In this document: positions 30,501 to 42,500 of the stretch, piece by piece | Layout: every line of letters begins with the position of its first letter | How positions within the stretch are numbered: the stretch's first letter is position 1 | Source of the DNA: Anniella stebbinsi | Lineage: Eukaryota > Chordata > Lepidosauria > Squamata > Anniellidae | Assembly: GCA_029215795.1 (NCBI GenBank) | Contig: JARDYH010000007.1 | Location: 64,782,763-64,846,762 of the forward strand | Reading direction: 5' to 3' | Length of the DNA stretch: 64,000 bases | Notes under the pieces: model-generated | The model's database searches: none | What the model was told of the DNA's origin: nothing | What the model saw: only the letters and a program-made list of their open reading frames with translations | Program-made: the position numbers and the translations under genes

Positions 30501-33500
30501 CTCTTTCGACAGACCCAGGTCGGCATCGAGCTGAGCCCTGGCAAGGGGGGGGGGGGAAGAAGTGGCAGGGAGTCGCGTGAACACAGCCAATTCTTTGGCA
30601 GCTGTTCCATGCAGCCCAAATGAGGGCGCCCCTTGCAATCAGGAGCACTGGGTGGGTGTAGGCACTCCAGGCGGTCTTGGGGGAAGCGTGGGTGTGAATT
30701 TGGGATGTCATCAAAACAGGGGTGCAGAACCTCAGGTCCAAGGGGCCAAATCCAGCTTCCTGCAGCCCCCCAGATAGCCACGGCCCCTTCCTCATGCCGC
30801 ACCCCTTTCCTCCCACCACTGATTATTTGGAGGTTTCCTACTTCTGCATCCGCACATTAAAGGATGCATGACTGCAACCCAGATGGACCTGACTCATCCA
30901 GGGCGCTCAGTCCAGTGGAAAGCTCCTCCCGCCCAAGCCCCCGGGGCTCTTAGATGGCTCCGTCCATTTCAATGAGGCATGCGTGTGAGAACTTCCCAGC
31001 GCCCCACACGGATGTGTGTTGCAGGAGGTGCCCTGTAGATCCCTCCCACCTTCGGGTGCCAAGCTGCCTGGGTCGAGCCCAGCCTTACTCACTGGAAGGG
31101 GTTCTTCCCCTCTCCCCGGTGGATGGCCTGTAGTAGTTTGCTGTAAACCCTGAGAGAGATGGTGACAGCGAGGGCGGCCAGGGAGACGTAGGAGGCCACG
31201 CTGAAGATGCTGAAATGCAGCAGGCACAGCAGCGCCACCATCAAGGCGGTGAAGACAAACGCCGACTTGCGGGTGTCCCGCCAGTACACCAAGTCTGCCA
31301 CTGCAGGGAGAACATGAAAACAGGACACGCAGGCAGCACAGCTACGTTACGCTGCTCTCCAAAGTCAGAGCCCGTCAGCTCTGAGGCAGCATCGGATCTT
31401 GCCTTTAAAAGACAAGCAGAGATCCATCTGGGTCCCTGGTCCTTATGACTGCACTGTGAGTGAGAAACGTGTGCCACTCCACGACCCGTGACCGGACATG
31501 CAGCACGTTAAAGCACTGTGCTTTCCTTTGTTTGCTTAAGTGATCCCAGACACTCCCCGCAGCTACGTACAGAGAGCAACACGGCTCACCTAGATCTAGG
31601 GACCCATGGAAACGGCTGACTTTTACAACACTGTTTTGACTGAAGCCCTCCCCTTTGCCCTTCCCCTTTCAGCACTGCATGAGGGTTTCCCACACCCAGC
31701 CACATTTTTTACCTCCCTCACAACAGTTACACTGAGCTCTCCATTCCTGATCCGTTCCCCTTCAATAGTTAAAATATTTCTGAACATTCTGTGATGTCAC
31801 AGCAACCAGAGGGCCGGGTTTGCTTTTACAAGTAGATAAGATGCAATCGTCACTTTTAAACATACTCTATGTAAGATATATTTATATATTATTTATTTCT
31901 TAAAACATTTATGTCCCGCCCTATATCACAAGGATCTCAGGGCGGCGTGCAGATAAAATCAAACATATAAAATAGAACAATAAACATACAGTTCTAAAAC
32001 AAATTAAACCATTAATATATTAAAACCAATACAAAATTTTAAAACAGTCAAATCCAATTAAAACAAGACAGTGTGCAGGCAGGTGGATTTAGCCATTAAA
32101 GGCTTTATTAAGAAGCCATGTCTTAACCTGATGCCAAAATGAAGCCAGTACTGGCGCCAGTTGGGCCTCCAGGGGGAGGGCATTCCACAGCCGGGGGGCC
32201 ACAACAGAGAAAGCCCTCTCCCATGTCCCACCGTAGCGTATATCTCGCATTGGTGGGGCATGGAGAAGGGCTCCTCAAACAGGTCTCGGGCAGGAATTTT
32301 GGTCCAATATATTCCAACCAGTCCTTGAATTGGGGTGAGGGGAAATGTACAGAGACCCTTACTGAAATTAAGCCCACAAGCCTCACCTCTTGACATTTCT
32401 CCAACGTTAGCCAAATCATGCCCCCCTTCCACAGTCTTCTAAAAACAGTACCTGTGGGGGGGGGGGCATCAGAAAACCTAAGGAGGCTGGGACTGTTCTG
32501 CCCCCGCCTGGTAATACAAGCCTCTGTGATTCCTATCTGAACATATTGGCTGTATGTGAAAGACCCACCCTGCAGTTTCTAAGGCACAGGCTCTGATGTT
32601 TCCCCTTGCAGCAGCTCCCCATTGGAATAAGCCAATCCCACACCTAGAGGAAGGACTCTGAAAAGTCCACCCAGGTCTGAGGCCAAATTCTGCCCCTCTG
32701 CAACCGAGGGGAGCTGCCTTGGTGATCAGGCCAGCACACATGGAAGACGTCCGTCCCATTTCCGGAGCGCAGTGAAGGAATGGGAGTGCCAGCCTCATTT
32801 CCCAGTGCTGCTGCTGAGTCATAGAATCATAGAATAGTAGAGTTGGAAGGGGCCTCTAAGGCCATCAAGTCCAACCCCCTGCTCAATGCAGGAATCTACC
32901 TTAAAGCATCCCTGACAGGTGGCTGTCCAGCTGCCTCTTGAAGGCCTCTAGTGTGGGAGAGCCCACCACCTCCCTAGGTCATGGGTTCCATTGTCGTATT
33001 GTTCTAACAGTCAGGAAGTTTTTTCCTGATGTCCAGCCAGAATCTGGCTTCCTGTAACTTGAGCCCGTTATTCCGTGTCCTGCATTCTGGGTTGATCGAG
33101 AAGAGATCCTGGCCCTCCTCTGTGTGACAACCTTTCAAGTATTTGAAGAGTGCTATCATGTCTCCCCTCAATCTTCTCTTCTCCAGGCTAAACATGCCCA
33201 GTTCTTAAAATCTCTCCTCCTAGGGCTTTGTTTCCAGACCCCGATCATCCTCGCTGCCCTCCTCTGAACCCGCTCCAGATTGTCTGCCTCCTTCTTGAAG
33301 TATGGTGCCCAGAACTGGACGCAATACTCAAGATGGGGCCTAACCAGTGCTGAATAGAGGGGAACCAGTACCTCACGCAAGTTGGAAGCTATACTTCTAT
33401 TAATGCAGCCCAAAATAGCATTTGCTTTGTTTGCAGCCACATCACACTGTTGGCTCATATTCAGCTTGTGATCTACAACAATTCCAAGATCCTTCTCGCT

Positions 33501-36500
33501 TGTCGTATTGTTGAGCCAAGTATCCCCCATCTTGTAACTGCATTTGGTTTCTTTTTCCTAGTTGTAGAACTTGGCATTTATCCCTATTAAATTTCATTCT
33601 ATTGTTTTCAGCCCAGTGCTCCAGTCTATCAAGATCACTTTGGAGTTTGTTTTGGTCTTCCAGGGTATTAGCAATCCCACCCAATTTTGTGTCGTCTGCA
33701 AATTTGATAAGCATTCCCTGCACCTCCTTGTCCAAATCATTAATGACATGTTGAAGAGCCCTGGGCCCTTGTCCAGGTTTCTCCAACCTGGGATGGTAGA
33801 GGCAGGTCCCATGACCAAATGAGAAACCAAGGCACCTGGGGTTATGTTTGGCCACACTGGCTGAGAGAACCTGCCAAAGCCCACCAGTCAAGAGTCCCAC
33901 AGATGTGTTGGACTACAACTCCCAGAATCCCTCAGCCAGCTGTAGTCCAACATAGGCTGATCGAGGAACAACAAACAGTCTTTTCCATCCTCCCAGGCAC
34001 AAATCCAGCATGATTCACCGCTTTGTGTTCAAGGCAAGAGCAACCAGCCCGGAAGTCACCCCTTCGTACCCAGCAGCCAAGGCCTCCTCATCTCAGATGT
34101 GTGTGGTTGCAGTTAATTGCAGGTAATGAGGAAGCACTCTGCACATGCTCAGCGGCACTCTTGATGAGTTACTCCCCAAGTCCTGCAGCTAAGGCTTGGC
34201 AAGGGTCATGGCTACTTGGCAACATGCCCCAGGGCTGCCAAGAAAAAGCCTATGGACAGGGGCTCGCAGACCCATCCCACCCCAACAGCCCTGGCTTCTC
34301 CCTGGCTATTCTGCCCTCTCTGCCAGCTCAAGAAAAGCCTGTGCCCTTCTAAAGGGCTAAATCTGGGATGGAGCCCAGGCTGGGGGGATGCCTTGCCCCT
34401 TGCCCTGCCCCTTCTCGATTGGCCACGCCGGCCCCGGGGCGGAGGAGGGGCTGGGGAGAGAGAGGCGAGGGAGCTGAGCGCCTGCAGCTGTCGGAGGACG
34501 CTTCTTGTCCTGCCCCCTCCCCCCCTCTCCATACCTGACAGGCCCAAATGCCTGGCAGGCCATTCAACAAGCCTGTGCAGGCACAAGAGATTTAGTTGGG
34601 GGGGGGGGGGTGCGTCAGAAGGCTTGGCCTCAGACGCGAGGATTTGGGGATCCCCATCCAGCCATCTCCAACAGCAGCCACATCATTCCTCCAAATCTGT
34701 ATGTTGGCTCCCCTGATCTCATACTCCCCACACACACACACAGGCTCTAAGGTCCCACCTGTTGCCCCCCCATCCCAGGTAGCCCCATTCAGCTCTTGGG
34801 TAGCCACTGGCCCCCGTGCCAGCTATTGAACCTTCCCCCCACCCCCACCCCATTCCCTCTGCAAAGCCCCTTCCACCCCTCTGTCACCCTCTCGCCCTCA
34901 CCCAGCTCTACCCATCCAGGAATATTGTTAAAAGAGGGGAGGGCCCCACCTCTGTTCGCCATGGTGAGCCCCTTTCCTTGCAGCTCCAACGCTCTTTGCG
35001 GCTCTGCGGGAACCTCACTGCACAACACGGCTGCCTGGCTGGAGGAGGGAGGGAGGGATGCCCAGTCATGGGAGGGGGACTTAGGAGCGCATGTCAGGGC
35101 GGCTGGGGTGGCTGGGGGGGAGGGCTATTTATAGCTGACGAATCCCAGCTGCCGTCTCCCATCACAGAATCCCCGAAGATTTTGCCAATCCAGGGGCCCT
35201 TGCAGGGAGGGGCAACGTCAGCCGCCGATGATGGCTGTGAGCCGGCACTTTATGGAGCAGCCTCTCCTGGCCTCCATCCTCAGCTAAGGAGTGATGGGGT
35301 GGGGGGGGGGGGGTGGAGGGTTGATCTTCCTAGTTGGGTGGAAGCTGAGAACCCAGAGAGCTTGATTTTAACCCCAAAGGGATGAGAACAAGGCTTTAAT
35401 TTGAGCCACAACTCAGAACCTATTTTCAATGGCACCGTTGCAGCAATGTGAAATAATAATTAGAGAGGCCCAGTATGTAAATATACCTCTTTTGAAGGAC
35501 CAACATAAAAACTTTGCACTTTGGGGAGTTTCACAGAAGTCTTCATCAGATGCAGAGTGCTGTGTAACACACGACCTTTGCATATCTCCTATGTCAACCT
35601 ACATCAGTTTGATGTGCGGGAACAGAGTGCTGGACTAGATGGACCTTCGGTCTAATCCAGCATGGCACTTCTTATGATATAAGGCGCCATTTTACCTACC
35701 TTGGCTTTGCCAATTTTGCAACCACTGAATAAAAAAGAACTGCCCTGAGCATGTGCGGAGTGCCTTTCCTTCACTGCTGCAGTCAGCAGTTGTCCGGCAG
35801 GCAAGAGTCCCAGCAACCACTTTAGGGCTGGGAGCCACGCTGGAAGTGGCTACGTGCGATTCGAGAGCGGCATCTTAGCGCCCTCTGCCATGCTGGAAAG
35901 AGCGCTGGGTGGGCACTTTTCCAACTGCGCATGGCTGCTTCATGGATATTAAAAGAGGCCCTTTTCTGTACTCCTTCCATAAAAGAAGTATGATTAACCT
36001 TTCTAAAAGAGTAGGGCCTTCTCTGCACTGGCACCCCAACTCTGGAATGCCCTCCCTTGGGAGATACCCTGGCACCAACCTTGTACCCTTTTGGGTGAAA
36101 GTGTTTTTATTTGCACCAGCATTTTAAATCAAACTTTTTTCTTTCTTTCTTTCTTTTTTTTTTTACAACTTTTAGATTCAAGTTTGTATTGTTTTAGTTG
36201 GTTGGAATAATGTTATGCTTCTTGGCTATACTTTTTGATGTTTAGATTTTCGGTTGTTTTTATGGTGCTGTATTCTACTGTGTTGTTTTTAGGTCATTTT
36301 ATGTAAACCGCCCTGAAATCCTTTTTGGGATAAAGGCATGTTTATAAAATTTTAGAATAAATACATTCACATCTTTAGAACTTTGATGATTTGAAACTTA
36401 AAAAAAAAAAAAAAGCGGGGGGAAAGAGCAAACACATTTTAACGTGAGAGGTTAAACGGACTTCAGCCCCCATCTGCATAGCAGGTGAGGGGTGAAACAG

Positions 36501-39500
36501 ACAAAATGAGCCCCTTGGCAGGCCTTGTGCCCCAGAGTCAGCTGGTCACGTGGGGATCTTTGGGAAGTGCACACAGGAGGCCCCTCCTGCCTCCAATTTG
36601 TGCGGCACTCAGCACAGCAGCTAAATATACCCGCTGACTCGACTCGGTTGCAATTCTACTCCAGGCATGCTGCCAGGGGCCATGAGTGGGGATGTTTCCT
36701 GGGCGAAGCAGGCCCTACTTAGGCCGGCATAATGAAACCAAGCAAACAGAGAAGTGCAGATATTCTGCAGTGAAGCGGCACGTTGCAAACTCACAGGCAC
36801 CATTGTCCAGGAAACCCTGGAAAGTAGTCAAGGAATATAGGTGCTTGTGAGCTGCAGAAGGAAGGCCCTAAGCAGCAAACTGGAACATTTCATTTCTTTC
36901 TTTTCAATACACCATAGGTTTGTAGTCCTCATGAAAGTATCAAAACAATGCTAATGAAACAGGTTCCGAGGTTCTGCAAAACACTTACCAAACAGAAAGG
37001 GGGGGAGTGTTTCTAGGTGAGATATAAAGGAATAGAACACCACCATTGTCAGTGCCCCCCCTCATTTCTCTGCACCCCAGGCCCTGATAAGGAAATTGGA
37101 ATGACAATGTCCAAAGGGCATATCAGCAACTAATATAAACGGTGAGGAAGAAGGCAGGACACCTATTAAGCAGGTCAAGCGGTACAGAACGCCAGCATAA
37201 CTGGACTGACAGAGGAAGCTGCCTTAGACTAAATCGGAAGGTTGGGCCATCACCATGCGCTCATCAGGATCCAGACTCTAAGAAGGGCTCCCGATTCAGT
37301 GGCAGAGGCCACGTTCTGCATGCTGGAGGTCCCAGGTTCAGTCCCTGGTACAGGTACAGCTAGGAAAGCCTTCTCTGCTTGGAACCCTGGAGGGCCACTG
37401 CTTCCGATGTCCCTGTCTCAGGTAGAGCCGTGCTACTAGAGATTGTTAGCTGGAGACGCACCCCTGGGACCTTCTGCATGCAAAGCGGGTGCACTTCTGC
37501 TGAGCTATCTGTCTGGTTTCCTAATGGGTCGTACCAGAACCATTTTGCTTCCTGCTTTTCTCTGAGTCCAGCACTGGGAGCCTGTCAAAAGGACACCCCT
37601 CCCCTGACCTCTGTAGTCTGCTTACCTATGATGTATAGTTCCAGAGTGATCCCTGATTGGTCTGGTTCCGCTTGATGCTGCTCTTTGATTGATTTCTGGC
37701 CTGTGCCTGCCCCCTCCTCCTTCTCGTGGCCCTCCTCCATCTCTTCATCCCGCAGTGGGAGTTGGCAGAACTCCGGTGAGGTCAGTCCTTGGGGTTGGAT
37801 GGTGTCAGCACCATGAGGCGCTGCCTCTTCGGGTTGGGGCGCGAAGGTGTCAGGTGGCGGGAGGCCCTCCAGGGAAGAATCGGCTGGATCTGTAGAGTTG
37901 ACAACCCCACATTCCAAAGGTCACAACTTTTTTTCGTATTTTGTTTGCTGTGGATTAATTAATCTGGAATTATGACCACCCCTAATTCCATACTCAAAAA
38001 GTTACAGATTAACACAATTTTTTTTAAATGTTAGAAATCTCTGAGGCATTTCTATAGTGAATATTTACCTAAGGTGCAAATGATCACTTTAGCTCTCACA
38101 CATCTTCACTGCCTGAGATTTGGGGGTTAAGAATTACTCCTTAACACGGGTATCCCCACTTCATCCATAAACCCTGGAAGAGTGGGGAAGACCCACAGCT
38201 GACCACTCCTTAGCCAGCGAGGTTGTGGCTACACTAATCCACATTACACATCTCACCCAAACAGTGAGTCAGAGAGGAGGACAAAAGGCTTGATTCTCCT
38301 ATCGGTTTACAGTGTCCAGGTTCACACGATCAAAACAGTCCACTGTGGGTTGTTTAAGGTACAATGGGATGTGGTGCATGCCAAGCAGGATTTACATATT
38401 CAATGCTCAGTCGGGGCTTGTTATGTCATGTGAACCCAGGGACCATGAATTATGTGAGGGTTAAATAATCCTCGCATCACCCAATAACAGACACTGGATT
38501 CAGACAGCATGATAACTCACATTCAAGGGTTGAGTATGGATTGAATGTGGGTTGTTGTTGAACCATGGGATTTTTTGAAACATGGATTATCATTTTATCT
38601 GAGGCTGCCTCTACAAGAGGCATTTAAAGCTCTTTCAAGGCGCATTAAAATTTTTACCTCTACAAGAACGGAGCGCAAATCGGGCGTAGAGGCGCGTTTT
38701 CTCTCCGATTATGCGCATTATCGAATGCGCATTAAATAGCAAGTTTTATTTTGCTCCAGCCGTTAAAGCGCATTTTGACTAGTGAACAAGCGATTCTCCG
38801 CATTTCAACAGTTTAAATCGCATTTCGGTCGTCCAGTAATGCCCTTCGCCGCCTCTCGTACAGAGGTATTAGGCGTAAATGCACTTCTGCGAATATGCGC
38901 ATAATCGCCTAACCAGGCATAAAGGCGAATTCTTGTAGATGAGACCTGAATCCAGCCATGCTAACAAACCATGGTTTGTTAACCACAAACAACCCATGAA
39001 AAGAACCCATGGTTTGTTGTTGGGTTGTGAACTGTGGGTTGTTCATGATTTTACAAACCATAGTTTGTTATCGTGGCTGGGTTCAGACAACATAACCCAG
39101 GTTTTGTCAACAACCTACGGCTCAAAACAACCCACAATCAACTCATACTCAACCACTGAATGTGGATTAGCATGTTGTCTGAACCCAGCCCATGTGTTAT
39201 GTGCCACATGTGCCATAGCTCATCATAGCTTAAATAAACCACAGTTCAATTGTGCAAACTCATCCAATGAATCCCCAGTCTCTTGCTCTCCACAGGAGAA
39301 AAGCAGGTCAAAGACCACATTTTGCTTTTCATATTGAAAATGTCATACACACACATACACAATTTAAAATTTCCCCGTTTGGAAAAAACCACCACAGCAA
39401 AAACATTTCAACTTCCTGCACTTTGACCGTTCTTGATCTTGTCCCTTAAAAACAGCAACAAATACTTGGTGGTCTGGCCTGTTGAAACTTTTCAGAGACA

Positions 39501-42500
39501 GATCTATGAATCTGAAACCCTGAGTCCCAGCATCTCATGCATTTCAATTCTAATTCCCCACAGGATCCCACCTTCTACAATTTCACCTGTTTTGAAGCCA
39601 GTTGGATTTTTATGAGCCTAGCAAGGCCACGTTTCCAACCCGTCTCTCGCCCTCCTGTATTTCCTGCTGCTGCTATTTCAGAATTTCATTTTATTAATTT
39701 GGCTTATGAGTTGCCAGGGCTTCGTGTCTCTCTGTACCTGAGCATGCCTCACTACTGCTGCTGCTGCTGCTCCATCCCCTCTCTGGCGCCTGCTTGACAG
39801 GGCTGTGATGCGGAGACCCGTGCGCCCCGTTGCCTTCCACTACATCCAGTTCATGGGCGCAAGCCGTGTGGACATCCCAGCCTGAGAAGGGGTCCAGTCC
39901 TTGGCAGTCGCCCGGAGGCGGTGCCTCCTCCCCTTCAGGAGATGGGCAGAGGCTGGGAATGTTCTCCAAACTGTCTCCCAGGGCCGGCACAAAGGTCTCG
40001 CAGGTCTCGGTGCGTGGCAGTGGGGCCCGCACCCGGCGGGTCTGGGAGTCACGCCGGCCGCGAGAGCAGTGCTCCCCCAAGGTTGGGCTGCTGCTGAGGG
40101 GCGCAGCGATGGTGATGTAGGAAAAAGTCAGCTCCCGCGGCGTCCCCCATTCCACAGAGGCCTCCTCCTCATCGTCTTCGGAGAACTCCCGCGCCGTCTG
40201 CAGCTCCGGGAAGTCAGATTCATCATTGCCACCTGGGGCAGGAAAGGCAAAAGTCACAACGTGGGGGGGACAGGGGCAGCCCCAGCTGGACATCATCACA
40301 GCTCCCCCCACTCTGGGCTGGAGGTTGCAATGGGCATGGAAGACTCCAGGCACGCTTCACGTGGGAACACCCATTATGTGTGCAGGTTGGCACACCTGGC
40401 TCTGGTTTGCTATGGGAATCTTGGGCAAGCCAAGGAGAATAAAAGCATCTGATGGGTCTGGCCGCTGGATCAGACCAAGGGAGCCCCCCTAGTCTGGCAT
40501 CCTGTTTCCCGCCATGGCCACCTAGATGCCTCCAGGAAGCCTCCATGAGAAGCTACCTTCTACTGAGTCCATCTAGCCCAATACTGCTGACACTCTGCAG
40601 GGTTTCAGGCAAGAGTTTTCCTTGCCCTACCTGGAGATGCCGGCAATCGAACCTGGCACAACACATGAAGGAAACAGCACCCCCCACCCCTCGCACACTG
40701 TTGCTCCTGTAAGCCTGGGGCCTTTGCCAGCTGCGCCCGCTGGCCACAAGTCCTCACCATCTGTAGAGTCAGGTGTAGTGGAGACAGTAGAAGGAGACTC
40801 TTCTGCAAGAAAGAGAGAGGACGTCTTAGACGCTGTCATCACACAGGGACACAGCCTTCTCCAATCTGGGTCCCTCCAACGTGCTGAACCGCAACTCCCA
40901 ATATCCCCCAGCCAGCCATGTTGTACTCTAACACATCTGGAAGACCCTGGTTGGGGAACGACCAATAACATTTGGAAATCCAAAACGGGATGACTGAAAT
41001 GTGTCCCCAGTTCAAATCTCGCTGAGGTGGCCTCCTTAAGCAAACCACTATTAGCACTGAGGGGATCCAGCTTCAAATCCCCACTCAGATATGAAGCTTA
41101 TTTGGTGACTGTCTCCCAGCCAAACCTACCTCACAGGGTTGTTGTGAGGATAAAAATGACAGGGGAACCATGTGAGTTGCCCCAAGATCCTTGGAGGGAG
41201 GGAGGGATATAAAACAAATACAGAGTCAACTCATCAATTCATTTACTCCCGATAAGCAGAGGGCAGTCCAAGTTCTTCCTCCGAGATCCTTTAACTGGAG
41301 GGATGGAACCCATGTCCTCATACAAGGCAAAGCGTGTGCTCTACCGCTAAACATGGCCTTCTAAAATATCAGCTCTTCCGAGCCCACAGTGACCCATGCC
41401 CTAACCTAAGCTGGGTTGTACCAGTAACACCATCACCATTTTGATGTAATGGATCAGAGCATTTTAAAAATTATTTCAAAAGAAGCAGAATGACAGACCG
41501 GAGGGGAGAGAATACTAAGTGCTTGCCCCAAGGAGATTACAATCTAAACTTTGACCATGGAGAGAGAATAGAGGGATGGGAGAGGCCAGGGCAAGTATGG
41601 ATGCATGTGAGTAAATGGGAGAGGTGTATAAACTGCTGTGGGGAACCACACAGGCCCAGTTCAGAAGACACTTTACACCACAGCTTTAATCATGGTGAAT
41701 AAGGCTTTTTGTCTTCTTCACTGTTGTTAAAGCGGTGATTTCAGGTGTCTTCTGAACAGGGCCACACACAGCAGGAGCATCGTAGGTGTGTGTACCTGCC
41801 CCTTTCAACACCCACATGCTGCACCTGAGGAAGTGGGCAAAGAACAGACAGCTCTTTCCCTCTGAACAGGTATGTGGAAGAGAGATTTTCAGTTCTTACT
41901 CCGACATGACACTCTGCAACTGCCGGTGTTCACTCTTCGGCAATACATGTGGGACTGGACAGAACCCAGGTCTGCCTTTGAATCTGCTCATCAGAGAGAC
42001 GGAAGCAGAAACATAAACGTATAAAACTAATAAAAGTGAGTCCCGTCTTGCAGGATGATGTTCAAGGCGAGTCTTGGGTCTAAAAAGATGGAATGTTGCT
42101 GCTCCAACTCCCCCCCCCCCAGCTGAATAACTGCTTTGCGTTATTATTGCTGTTATTGGTGGTGGTGTTGCCGCTGTTATTATTCATAATATGCGTCAGC
42201 AGTTGACGGCTGGCATGTCAGTTTGGAGTAGTTGTACCCCCTTGCTCTGCCTCGGCACATGGAGAGCCGGTGCCTTTCCACCTTAGTCCTGCACATATTC
42301 ATCAGCACATGACCCAGGAAATGATCTCAGTTTACCCCAACGAGGGCCTGGAGTGTGGAAGCCCAGGGGGAGCATTTAATGCACCATCTGGAGCTCTGTT
42401 GCAGCTGGTGCATGCGGATAAACCTCTGACTCTCCCTCCGTTGTCCCCACTGCCTCCCACCACCCATTCCTCCCCCCCAGCAGCAGAAGTGCCAGGAAGC

